Assembly: GCF_021018805.1 (NCBI RefSeq)
Contig: NC_086248.1
Coordinates: forward strand, 62,071,985 to 62,135,984
DNA length: 64,000 nucleotides
DNA from: Prinia subflava
Lineage: Eukaryota; Chordata; Aves; Passeriformes; Cisticolidae
Direction of reading: 5' to 3'
Numbering within the stretch: the stretch's first letter is position 1; every line of letters begins with the position of its first letter. A program made the translations under genes and the position numbers. Shown one piece after another: positions 37,101-48,217 of the stretch. The notes beneath the pieces were generated by a model. It saw only the letters and a list, made by a program, of their open reading frames with translations. It was not told the origin of the DNA and did no database searches.

Positions 37101-39068
37101 GCAGCTCTTATGAACAGTTTGGTATTTTCAAATTATGTGTAGCATAGGTAAATAACTATTATAGCAAACATACACAAAGATATGTATCCACACCCAAACA
37201 CACCAAATCCCTTCCAGCCTCCCGAATGTCCAGTTTAAAAGTACAGCACCATGCAGTTCCACAGCAGAGGCTTCCACCATGACTCACACATTCTTGGGCC
37301 TCACTTCCTGGGACCTCCTGGAATGCAGACAATTGTGTCTACTGCACCGTGGTTGGAACACAGACAGAATAAGTAAACCCAGGTTAAGAAAGTTTTCACA
37401 GCACGGAGTCTCCATTTGTTTGTGAGCCTAAGTGAACAGCAAATGGGGACCTCTGCATCTGTCAGTGCATATGGCATCTAACTGGGGACAAGCTTTGCAA
37501 GCACCCTGAGCTGAGCAGAGCGTGCTAAGCCAAAGTGATGAGTGTGCAGGGAAGTGATGCTGTGGCACCAGTGCCCCCAGCCAGGGGGGCTCTGTGGGTG
37601 TGTGGGAGAAGAAATGACAGAGAGGAAAAGGAAAGGAGGGATGTCTGAGGGAGCTAACACATGGTGGTTTAGCCAAGAAATACCAGCCACCCTGCATCTC
37701 CACCCCTTGCTTTCCTTCGCCCTCATGGCCAGCAGTTAAATACCTAAATACCAGTTTGTCACAACACAAGACTGGTCAGCATGGTGCACTCTGTCACTGA
37801 CGCGCCCCAGGTACTAAGTGCTGTCATGTATGATTCCTTTTCTCTCTCACTTCCCTACTTCCTTCCTCTGCTGAGCCTGCACAAGCACTGGCCATAAAGA
37901 ACTTGTGTCTTCTCTACGGGCAGGGGCCCCACTGCCGTGGCTCCGGATCAGCCACTTGCCTCAACATTAGCTGTATGAAATGCTTCCACCACTTCAGGCA
38001 CAAGCTTGTTCAGCACCTCGCAGGGAAAACATCCCTTTTGTATTCTTGCATTTTACCAACTCATATAGCAGCATTTAAAGCCAGCAGTTTCTTTTTCTTC
38101 CTTTTGCATCTGATCAAGTAAATTTAGGAACATGTGCCACCTGTGCTTTGCATTGTGAAACTCCCACTCCTGCTGAATTCTAATAATATTAGCAACAGTA
38201 ATAAATAAAGAGTTATTACTTATGTGCTGCCAGGACCAGAAGGCTTCAACACACACAATAAAATACACACAAATATAGGGAAGAAAAAAGTAAATTCACC
38301 CTCAGGTACATAAACCCCTAGGTTTAAAAAAATATATAAATGCAGGCAGTACTGCCTAAAACCAAAAATGAACCAATCAATCCCTAATAGATTAAAATTT
38401 AAATTCTCAGCTAGGTCCCTCCCTGCAAAAGCAGCTCAAACAGTCTGAAGAGTCTAGCAGCATTTGTAGAGTGAAGATTCAGCCTAGTAAATTTTTTCAT
38501 TTGGACCAATTAATTGCAAAACCCATCACCCCATCACTTGTGCGTTACTTTAGAAGTAAAGAAGGAATTAGTGAGGGATTTTACATCCTGCTCTCCTGCA
38601 CATTCTACTCTACTCTACCAGGACACCAAATATTCAGCTAGGAAAAATGCAGTGGTACTAGTTTTGTTTTAAGCTACACTGCATAGTCCTCATGCACTTT
38701 AAAACAATTAACCTGACAGACAACTGCGGCAAAAATACCTGAACCACGCCAACTACAAACAGATTTAAGTGGAAATTATTATACAATTGCATCTTTTGGC
38801 ATATTTGTTTGGAAAACCTACTATAAACTGGATGCTTGTAAGGGCAGTGGCAAGACAAGATGCTCAGGGAATACAACTAGAGGCATTCAAATGGTACTTT
38901 CGAACTCTCAAGGGAAAATTGCATGCATTTAGCTAAGTTGCCAGAAGGAGCTTTCATACAAATGAAAAACGGGTTCTTATTTTCCCCTAGCATTTCACAT
39001 GACCTTAGCTTGTTTTCAACCAACAAGATCCCTAAAATTTGCAGCATAAAAGCAATTTTTCAGTATTT
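31111..39068. other. intron 1 stretch, no gene seen
   Basis: C-rich between 31480 and 32600 (opens frames on both strands, none recognised) and purine-rich on the plus strand at 36010-36450. No clear transposon or exon. A-runs occur near 33973 and 36298. Confidence 0.5.
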
Positions 39069-39090
39069 AAAAAAAAAAAAAAAAAAAAAA
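39069..39090. repeat. A homopolymer, about 22 nt
   Basis: An uninterrupted A run, followed by GAAAGG. Confidence 0.9.
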
Positions 39091-39556
39091 GAAAGGCAGC
39101 AGCTTAATCACAGTTCTAATTGGGCAAGGGCTTGTTTTTAAGTCTTACGAAAACATACTTACAAATTTTAATTCATTTTAGAGTTTTTTCCTGTCTGAAC
39201 AGTCTGGAAGTTTTACTTTAGCTTCCAATAGATTTTGTTTTTCCCTTCAATTGGGTTAACTTTTTCATCCACTAAGGTTAAACACAGCTTTTTCAGTGGT
39301 AGCGTATTTAACTATGCTGAGTTGAAAAAATCTTGGGTTATACATAGCCTGCAAGGCTTTGAAAATTAATAACAAATTCAGAGCCTTGGAAAATACAGTA
39401 CAGGGAGAATGTAAATATACAAATAAATGCTGGCAAATAAGGCAAAATTTGAAAAAGCTTTCATTGGAAGGTTGAAAGCTTTTCATATTCACCCATTCAA
39501 AGAGTTGGTCTACAAAATAACTCAATTTTCAAATTTGTTTCTACCTTATATGTCAT

Positions 39557-39611
39557 CTATATCCATATATATCTATATATCTATATATATCTCCATATAT
39601 ATATATATATA
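39557..39611. repeat. AT microsatellite (ATCTAT/ATAT)
   Basis: CTATATCCATATATATCTAT units merge into a pure (AT) run at the right end. Confidence 0.9.
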
Positions 39612-42600
39612 CTGGAACATCAAGATGAGAAAACTAGGCCTCAGATTCAAATACTTACAAAAACCCCCAAAACCTGTACTGAAAGGAGTTTGATGTTTTA
39701 CATGAGTGTTTTGCAAGCAATAACATCACTTTTATTTCAAATATAGAAAATATCCAACGTGAACTTTCTTATATATCAGTACGTATTTCACTCTTGAATT
39801 CTACAGAAAGCAAACTAACCGGTCACTGGTGGTGATCTTTTTACATTTACTGTCTGGAATTGCATTAGAGCAATTAGAACTCCAAATGACAAGAAATTCT
39901 CCACCCACACTGAGCTCCTCCCAATATCAGAGTCTATATTAAAGTAGCACAATTAGAAAAATGTTTTCTAAATATTGCAATGGGATATGCAGCCCTTCAC
40001 AAAACCTACTATTAGATATGGAAGACTGCAGCACAGAAAATACTTCATCTAATAGATGGAATCTAAGATTTTTTTAATTGGTTTGCTCAGGTAAATACAC
40101 ACTGCATAATCCTTCACAATGACGCTCATATATTGTGTTCAATACATGGCAGAATTGCCTATTTTTTCTTTATGACATTCTATTGTTTTACTTTATTCAA
40201 ATCTTCAAACTTACATCTGTGGAATATGAAGATTTTGTAATTTCATAAAGGCTTTTTTTTTACCTATAGGTCAACTTCAATTTTTTTGTACAGCAGCATA
40301 TTAGCACATTTGAAATCTCCACCTCACCAGTAATAAAATATTTTCATCATGTGAGGGGTTCCCAGTTTTCAGATAATCAAGTTTCTTTTTCTTCTTTTTC
40401 AGCCTAAAGACAAAGCAACTAACTACCCACATGGACATCTACCCTACAAGTCTTTGTATTTCCTAAGGTTCGTGTAACTGCAAAGAATCTAGTGTTATTT
40501 GATTTTTATTACAGATATATTTAATTTAGAACACTAGGTTTGCAATTTTCGATACTAGTTAAGAGTACTATTTGATAGGTTATATAGATCTTTACCACAA
40601 CTTAAAAAGGTCAATCTTCCAGAATCTCTTTCTTGTATAAACACACATGGCTCCATTAACATAACACAAATGTAAGGTCAAAATTACATTGATTAAATAA
40701 TTTTTATATACTTACATTCACAATGTATTAGGACAGCTCAGAACTCAAATTACTTCAGCAAAAAACACTAACACTAACATAGAACACTAGATGTTCTATG
40801 TTTTGTTTAAACTAATTGTTTAAAACAATTTTGCCTTATGACAGTGTTGTTGTTGTTTAAATTTTGGGGGGTCCGCAATCCCACATGACAGCATGTAAGA
40901 TTATCTGAATTATCCTTACTGCTATAATAAAAAATTAAAGAAAATAATTCAACTGTTATACAACTTAAGTAAATAGGATGTTTTTCAAAGGGCAACAGAA
41001 AGACTACTAAACCAACTTCTTAAAGTTGTCATCATTTGAAACTGTTCTGGCAAAACTCTTTAGACCGTACACTGGTGAAAAACACAGCACTGTTACATAT
41101 CACTTACCTACTCCAAGTTCTAAAATAATACTACTGACATTAGTTAAATCTATCATCATAGAAAGTGATCCCAATTTTTCCTCTCTTCCATTCTCCTGCT
41201 TTATGCTGCCAACCCTATTGCCAACATAAATAGTTCAAGATGGCCATAACTTCCTTGAGAATTCCCAAATTAAATGTACATCATACTGAAGTACAATTGT
41301 AAAATAAAAGCAGACTAATGCAATGTGAAAATGGAACACTTCAACATAGTGCTCAAATTCCACTCAATTTGTAATAGCGCTACCAACGGCAAATGGAAAA
41401 CATGGGTCTATGAATAAAAAAGGTGACACTATTACATTTTCATTACTGCATCAACAGCACTATACATTACTGTTCCCCAGACATGTTTACAGCCCAAGTG
41501 TGAAAAAAAAGCTCCGAAACACTTAAAAGGCTCTCCTACGTAAATTACCTTTTCTCTCACATACCTTAAGTATCATCAAGAAACCTCACCTTGTTATTCC
41601 TGAAAAAGCAATCCCTTTCAATGTAAACTGATAAATTCTCCATTGACTGTATTCTCTGCTATAGTAAGACCACAACGATATTTAGATATGATGATGAATT
41701 ACTACTGGGAATAATACACAGTAATATTTTACACTTCTGGAATCGTTTCACTCAAAAGCCATAAAACACTTGTGTATCAGGCTAACTTTATAGATGATGA
41801 AAAAGGAAATCGTAAGGTGAACTTTATTTTACTAAGGGAAATACTATAAAAGAGTCATAGTTATATTCCACTGAGTGTGGAATGTGTTTTCACTTTTGTC
41901 CTCTGTTTGTGGCAAGTGTAACCCATACAGTTAGCAATGAAACTTGCTCAATTTCAGATAATACACCAATGGCACCGTTTATTATTCCTTAATTCTGAAA
42001 CTTTTGGCCTCTAGCATTTTCTGGCCCTTTTATTTCCTATCACAGCTTAACTAAATGCAAATTGGTCACAAAGCACCAAAAAATTTTAGCTGCACTTTGT
42101 TAACCTGGTACGTTTTTTGTTGTCTAGTAACTGTATCTCATATAACTTAATAACTAATATACTAAATAAATAAATTAGAAGTCTAACAACTCGAGTTACT
42201 AGTCCTGTTGATAACATAGCCCTCTGAAAGTTTTCAAAGACAAGAAACTAAGTTCTGATCACTTATTTGAACTTAAACTAAATTTAAAGGTGTTTTTTGA
42301 AAAAAAAAATACAGCATTTACTGGCAAAAAATATGTGCTAAGAACAGAGCACATACCTATTTTTTGTAGAACTCAATCTGCCAGACAATGTATAAAAAGT
42401 TCAGAGACATCCTGCTATTTCTTTCAAGAGAATAATAAATGTATAACATCAGGCAGATTTATATATGAGCAAAATCTGTTCCTCTCTAGCTTTGGCTGCC
42501 CTGAATCAAGTCACAGGAACACCCAGGTTAACATTTTGATGTACAAAATGGGACCATTAATTTTGTGATGATTAATAATAAAACATAACACTTGAGACTG

Positions 42601-45600
42601 CTTCCAAAAACCTGGCCTTGCCTTTCATCTCTGTAACTACCCTGTGTGGCCTATCAGGGAGACCTTAAGATTATAAAATACAAAACCAAAAAACCATAAA
42701 TTTGTTAATAAATGTGCACTAGTACTTCAGTTTACTCTACCTTCTGTGAGGAATAAGGTTTCTAGAGAAATTGCACACTGAAAACTAGAAGCTATTTAGA
42801 CCAGCACATCTCTTACTAAAGAGGTACATACTTACAACTCCTAAGTTACTTTTTTGCTAACTATTACACACACCCAAACACGGAAGGTAGATTTGGTCTT
42901 CTTTTGGCACCCAGAGGCTCCACTTTATTCCAGAAGACAAATTTAATTTAATTTAGCCTTCTCTCCCAGCAACAGTAAGAGATCCAAGAGAAACTGAATA
43001 ATAAAATGCAATTGCAACCTTTAAACAAGTTGGTGCAATGGATTCCTCAACAAATGTGTATTTATAAAGGCAAGTGTGTGATTGCGGCGTATGCAGGATG
43101 ATCAAGTACTATTATTTTTAATCCAGCTACTTCAAGTACCTACAGAACTGCATACAGAAAATTTCTGAGGGATTTACATAGGATGACAAACTTGTTGCAA
43201 AGAATCCTATTTGCCGGCATAATTTCCAGCCTAACTTAAATTTCAGCTATGATGCTCAACAATGAATTTACAGGACATGGCACAGGGCAGTGCTGTCCTG
43301 CAGCATTCTACTATTAAAGCACAAAATCATGAATCTGAATTAAAGAAAGACAGCTATACAAGAAATTTTAGGCCCATTTCTTGAAATATCCCATTTGAAC
43401 CAAATTTTTTGCTGTTTTCACAGGAACTAACCTCAGGGCTTGGTTTGTGTTTTGAGTTCAAATGAAAGCAAGACATAGTTTTGAACTAGCCTGAATATTC
43501 AGTTCCATAATTCCATCTGCTGGGCACACTGACTGATTTTGGCAGCAACTCTCCACCTCTTCATACCTTGGTTTTCCACTCTATATATGACAAGGAAGAC
43601 GCTGCTGTCTTTTCTGTGTGGGCTTTAGGAATACACAGGTATCTTTACCACCTTTTGAATAAGCAGAGTAAATATCTACCACCTCTACATACCAAGAAGA
43701 AAGGCTGAAGTGGAGATACTACTATTAGTAGCAACAGTCAGGAGTGCCTTGAGTGTAATGTCAAAAGATATTGCCTGTGCATTGCTTCATAAACAAGAAA
43801 AATATTCTACTGACACTGGTGTTTTAGGAATGTTGCCACGACATTTGCAACTGCAAAAAAAAAAAAGTCATCAGAATGACAGCAATTAAAAGTGAAGTCA
43901 CTGGCTGCACTTGTTTTCTTACCTAATTCAAGGACTGGAGAGATTAATGATGACCGCTGGCATCCAAAACACTACTTAGATATGAACACCCAAAATACTT
44001 TGGATGGACAGGGACATTACATTTGTGTTAAACAACTTCCTCAAAATGACAAACTTCCATGAACAGCGTGAGTGCTCAAAGTCTACTGTTCAAATCATTG
44101 CATACACTTAAAATGTTTTATTGACCTGTGGTTTAGAGTCCAAACTACTAGATTTTCATAATTCAGTTCAAAAGTATATTACCTGCAGATGACTGTAAAT
44201 CATTTCCCACAGAACCTCTACAAAACTTGCTGCTTAAAACATCAAGAGATTTATAGATGCTGAGACTGGAATGAACATCCCTTTGCAAATGGACAGACAG
44301 AAAAAAATCCAAATTACTTTTCATATTAAAGTCATAAACTGACTTTCCTCAAAAAGTGGTAGCAGTTTTTGGAAGCAGAAAGAACTTCTACGTGCTTCTG
44401 TGATGTCAAAGATGAAATCTCTGTTTGTGGAGGTACAATCTGTAGCAAGAACACACGTCTGCCAAGTCTTTGGCATTGATGATATTTTGTCTAGACAGCC
44501 TTTGAATGTGACTGACACAGGAACAGTGCACATGGCTGAGCAAACTGAAACTTATGGAAGAGCTTTTCAAGACTTAGTCAAGATACAGGATTTTGGAAAT
44601 GTGCCTAACATCCTCCAACCATGCCTCCTGGTATCTGCCTCAGGAATCTAACTGGTTTTGTTTCATCAAGTCTTCTGGTTGTCCCAGGAAACAGAAAGAT
44701 TGATTTGCTGACATAAGATACTGGCAGGGCCATTTGGATGTAAGGAAATATTGTCAGCTAGTGGAGAGCTCTGCATGCTGGCTAGTCACTGAGAAAGGCA
44801 TTCAAGCCATTGAACTGTGTGTTATTTTGAAGGACTGAAGACTGTAAGAATTGCGAAACCTTTTCTCAGCTACTGGGCTTGACTGTGAGACACACATGAC
44901 AACTATTAGCTAAGGAACAGAAATTACTAGCTGCAGTTGATAACTATTCTAGATTTTTTAGAAAGCACTATGTATTTGACCTTTTGAGCCCCTGAACCAT
45001 GTACATGCTTTGATGGAAAAGTCCACATGAACTTCCCATAGACAAGACTATAATTTTTGGGAAATGATGACTGTCATTTACAGTTAAATTTTCACTGTAT
45101 GACAGCCCTGGTTGACTTAGTCCTCAAGCAACTGTGAGGGCTAGGAGAAAAGAGATAAAGGTGAAAGAGACTCAAAGAGATTATCGGCTTTAGCCTTAGC
45201 TGGTTCATTTCTAGTTCAACTGTCACTGCAGTCAACAGCTACCCCCACAACTTACCGGGATTATAACTTCTGTTAACCACTATTACAGACAATACTTTTC
45301 AGCAACCCAAAAGGTAAAAATAACAGATTCTAGTTTGCGCTCCAGAGAAACATCAAGCCTTAAGACACCAATTTGCAGTTGCAGCAATGGCACTAGTTAC
45401 TGCTGTGGATCCTCAGAGCCCCAGCAAATTTTTGCACATACAAAAAAAATTAACCTAAGTGAAAAATACAGTAGATGCTTCTTCTCTGCAAATAAAGTAT
45501 GGACCTCAGTGAGCCTTAACTTAATCCTGATACAGAAATTTGCACGCTTGACCTGCTTGATCTAGTTTGGTCTCCAAGCCCACAAACTCAACTGAGAGAG

Positions 45601-45757
45601 CCAGTACCATGCGTGTAGGCAATAGCAGCAATACTTGTGAATCTACCATGAAGTTCTGAGAGAGGTGTTATCACTGGGAGGCACTGAAATACTTGCATTT
45701 TGGGAGATTTCGGTAACTGAGCTGGAACCACAAAATTTCTCAGCTAATTACACAGTG

Positions 45758-45761
<4 letters not shown>
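39612..45761. other. intron 1 stretch, no gene seen
   Basis: AT-rich. It holds a 10-bp perfect hairpin at 40776-40802 (AACATAGAAC, 7-nt loop, GTTCTATGTT) and a 14-nt A run near 43855. No coding or repeat family is assigned. Confidence 0.55.

Positions 45762-45810
<49 letters not shown>
45762..45810. repeat. A homopolymer, 49 nt
   Basis: 49 consecutive A on the plus strand (49 T in AIG1 sense), about 0.8 kb downstream of exon 1. There is no AATAAA just upstream and no recognisable retrocopy body to the left. Confidence 0.95.
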
Positions 45811-45813
<3 letters not shown>

Positions 45814-45879
45814 TTTTGATCTAGGTACTAGGTGTAAGTTGGCTATCGTATTTCTGAACCAGAAACGAAGTTTCTCCTC

Positions 45880-46030
45880 CCATCTCCTCTCTTCCTCCCG
45901 CCCCCTCTCCTCCCACCTGCACTAAAGGAACACTTGTTGTGGAGGCAGCAGGGCTAGGAAGCTCAGATTATAAATAGCCCTGGCTAGCACCTGGTGTTTT
46001 CCAGCAGGCCAACATGCTGGTGACTCTTCT
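45880..46030 (+). promoter_or_regulatory. possible TATA promoter inside AIG1 intron 1
   Basis: A TATAAATA box at 45969-45976 is preceded by a pyrimidine-rich GC box (CCCGCCCCCT) and two CACCTG E-boxes (near 45916 and 45991). The orientation is opposite to AIG1. No downstream coding exon is evident: the first ATG opens only a few codons. It may drive a non-coding transcript, or be fortuitous. Confidence 0.3.
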
Positions 46031-46602
46031 AGATCTGGACCTTTATGAAGAAATATGATGCAATGACATGTCTTTTATTTCATACACTCCTTTATGGATT
46101 TGCAACCAAAACTAACTGGATCTGGCAGGTTGGAGTTGCCTGGCACTTTTTGCATCACTGACACACTTGCACCTGCCACGGATGGATTCCTGAGAAGGGC
46201 CAAAGGGAGCAAGACATATATTTTATTTTGACAGCACACGGGAGCCAGATGCTGGGCCAGCAGGTTCTGGTGTTCACTGTCGGCCATTAGAAAAGGCGAA
46301 ACACATCATCAGCGCTGGGCCGGGTGACAGGCCGCCAGGCGCACCTTCCCCGCGGCCGCTTACACGCAGCAGCCGCTCGGCTTTGTCCATGCCTCTCTCC
46401 GTTCGAGCCGCCCGGCTCCGCGGTGCCCGGCCGGCTCCTCTTACGGCCGGCCCTGCAGCCCCGACATGTCGCCGCCCCGCTTTAAGGTCACCGCATGGCG
46501 AAGCCGTCGAGCGCCGGGGGCCGCGATGCGCCCGGGCCGCGGCCGCTTCACGGGCAGCCCGAGGGAGGGGGCAGGGCCACGGCCGCCGCCGGGGGCACTT
46601 AC

Positions 46603-46743
46603 CAGGTCTATGAAGGTCAGAAATTTCCAGCTGCCTCCATAGGTCTGATGCGCGGGCATGTCAATGGCCTTGTAATTGCACAGGATGGAGCAATAGGACA
46701 GGAGGATGGCGGCGCGCAGCACCTGGCAGGGCACCAGCGCCAT
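46603..46743 (-). CDS. AIG1: AIG1 coding exon 1 (residues 1-47, start codon)
   Basis: This is the first coding exon of androgen-induced 1, a multi-pass membrane protein of the AIG1/ADTRP family. The family hydrolyses fatty acid esters of hydroxy fatty acids (FAHFAs) using a threonine nucleophile and a histidine. The minus-strand frame starts with ATG at 46743-46741 in a good context (purine at -3, G at +4) and begins [10 protein letters not shown], which I recognise as vertebrate AIG1. It runs exactly 47 codons to FLTFIDL, then a GTAAGT donor at 46602-46597, phase 0. Residues about 4-24 are hydrophobic and fit the first membrane segment. Thr43, the nucleophile reported for AIG1, is present in FLTF near the exon end. 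The open frame runs on into the intron, but that extension is not coding. The exon lies in a CpG island. Its sequence is intact, with no sign of decay. Confidence 0.96.
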
Positions 46744-46970
46744 GTTTGCGGCGCGGGGTGCGCTTCCGTGTGCCTGTGTCGGTGTGTGTGTCCCAGTGCC
46801 CCGTTGGGTGTGTCCGTGTGTCCCGGTGTGTCTGTGTGTGTGTGTGTGTGTGTGTGTATCCCCGGGTGTGTGTGCGCGCCGTGCGGGCGGGACTCCGAGC
46901 GCCCCCGCGGCCCCGGCCGGGGCGGAGCGCAGGGCCCGCGCCGTGCGGCGGCGGCGGCGGCGCCGGGGCA
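46744..46970 (-). promoter_or_regulatory. AIG1: AIG1 5' UTR and core promoter region
   Basis: Sequence immediately upstream of the AIG1 ATG on the minus strand. A (CA)12 run in gene sense lies about 90-115 bp before the start codon. A GGGGCGGAG box lies at about 46919-46927. The transcription start cannot be placed from sequence alone. Confidence 0.6.
46833..46857. repeat. (TG)12 microsatellite in the AIG1 promoter/5' UTR
   Basis: Twelve TG units preceded by imperfect GTGTGTCC/GTGTGTCTG repeats (46770-46832) and followed by GTGTGTGTGCGCGC. Confidence 0.9.
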
Positions 46971-47338
46971 GGGGGGCCGCAGGGCCGGGCGGGCTCGGCG
47001 CGCTCCCGAGCCTCAGCTCCGCGTCCGGGCCGGGCCGGAGGAGGCCGGGCCGTTCCCGAGGGAGCGGAGGGACGCCAGCGTGAGCACGAGTTAAGTGTAG
47101 AACCTGGCTGCCCGCCGGTTTTCAAGCGAGAACTACAACGGGTCAGCAATTACGGGTTATACCTGCCTTGCTCGGAGGAACGCTGGGGTTCGCGTGTGCC
47201 CCCGGGACTGGCGACCCCTCCGCGGCCGGCGCTGCCCAGGGGCCGGCGGAGGAGGTGCCTGCGGCCCGGGGACGCTCGGGAGAGGCCGCGGGGCAGAGGC
47301 TCCGGCCGTGCGCCCTGTGCCGCTGCAGGGCTGCGCCT

Positions 47339-47589
47339 CGTGTGTCCGTACCCTTCGTGTGTCCGTACCCTTCACATGTTCATACCCTTAATGTGTCCAT
47401 ACCCTTCATGTGTTCATACCCTTCACATGTTCATACCCTTCGTGTGTCCGTACCCTTCACATGTTCATACCCTTCGTGTGTCCGTACCCTTCACATGTTC
47501 ATACCCTTCGTGTGTCCACATCCTTCACGTGTCCATACCCTTCGTGTGACCATACCCTATGTGTGCCCATACCCTTCGCATGTCCATAC
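47339..47589. repeat. 17-bp minisatellite, about 14.8 copies
   Basis: Every unit is exactly 17 bp with no indels. Most units end ATACCCTT or GTACCCTT. Two main variants, CGTGTGTCCGTACCCTT and CACATGTTCATACCCTT, alternate as 34-bp dimers in the middle of the array. The right-hand units are more diverged. Because 17 is not a multiple of 3, all three plus-strand frames stay open, giving false repetitive open frames. It lies about 600-850 bp upstream of the AIG1 start codon. Confidence 0.95.
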
Positions 47590-47795
47590 AGCGGCCCTGC
47601 CGGGCAGAGCATTTGCTCTGCCCTCGGTGTTCCTGAGGCACCTTCAAGTGTCTCAGTGTTTCAACTCATCCCACTCAGATGTTTGCTAGCAGTGGGCGCT
47701 CCCATGCCTACAAGTCCTGTGAGATGGGAGCCTCCTGATCCCTGGTTGAAATGAGGTACCCACATTATAAGGCGTGATGCCCGGGGACATCATAC
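47590..47795. other. short intergenic stretch
   Basis: Between the minisatellite and the CR1. Nothing recognised. Confidence 0.5.
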
Positions 47796-48217
47796 CAAGG
47801 GTCTGGAGCATGTCTCTTGCAAGGAATGGTTCAGGGAGGTGGGCCTGTTCAGCCTCATGAAGTGATGACTGGGGGGAGACCTCATTAATGTCTGTGAGTA
47901 TCTTAAGGGAAGGTGTCAAGAGGATGGATTCAGGCTCTTCTGGGTGGTGCCCAGCAGTAAGACAAGAGGCAACAGGCAGAAGCTGATGCACAGGAAGTTC
48001 CACCTGAATGCGAGGAAGAACTTCTTTACTATGTGACGACTGTGCTCTGCAACAGGTTGCCTAGTGAGGTTGTGGTGTCTCCCTGAGACTGGAGATGTTC
48101 GAGAACCATCTGGACACAATCCTGTGCTATGTGCTCTGGAATGACCCTGCTTGAGCAGGTTGGACCAGATGATCCACTGTCGTCCCTTCTAACCCAACAC
48201 ATTCTGTGATTCTGTCC
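47796..48217 (+). mobile_element. CR1 LINE 3' end, about 420 bp
   Basis: A typical CR1 3' region: GGGGGGAGACCTCATTAATG, a CACAGGAAGTTCCACCTGAA stretch, GAAGAACTTCTTTACT, TTGGACCAGATGATCC, and a tail of the CR1 octamer ATTCTGTG (48201-48215). 5' truncated and not coding. Confidence 0.92.

Larger units (their letters stand above)
10402..46602 (-). other. AIG1: AIG1 intron 1 (36.2 kb)
   Basis: The interval between the exon 1 donor and exon 2 acceptor is 36,201 bp. A long first intron is usual for AIG1, which spans hundreds of kilobases in mammals. No further coding exon is recognised inside it. Its repeats, hairpin, microsatellites and TATA-containing segments are listed separately. Most of the rest is AT-rich single-copy-looking DNA with stop codons in all frames. 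Confidence 0.93.
46290..47340. promoter_or_regulatory. AIG1: CpG island of AIG1
   Basis: A block of very high G+C with dense CpG in an otherwise AT-rich window, covering exon 1, the 5' UTR and the core promoter. It includes many GC boxes and CGGCGG runs (for example near 46940-46965). It has no TATA box near the start codon, which is typical of broadly expressed genes. Confidence 0.9.

Noticed and set aside
46441..46743. Extension of AIG1 exon 1 frame past FIDL
   Set aside because: The GTAAGT donor at 46602 ends the exon. The remainder is intronic CpG-island sequence.
46746..47549. 267-codon plus-strand open frame over the CpG island and minisatellite
   Set aside because: It is open because of high G+C and a 17-bp repeat that has no stop in any frame. 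It is antisense to the AIG1 5' UTR and has no protein similarity I recognise.
47339..47589. CRISPR array
   Set aside because: Units are contiguous 17-bp near-identical repeats with no spacers, in a vertebrate genome.
47168..47754. Repetitive CPYPS/HTLHMF-type proteins in the other two plus-strand frames
   Set aside because: All are translations of the same minisatellite. The 17-aa period follows from 3 x 17 bp.
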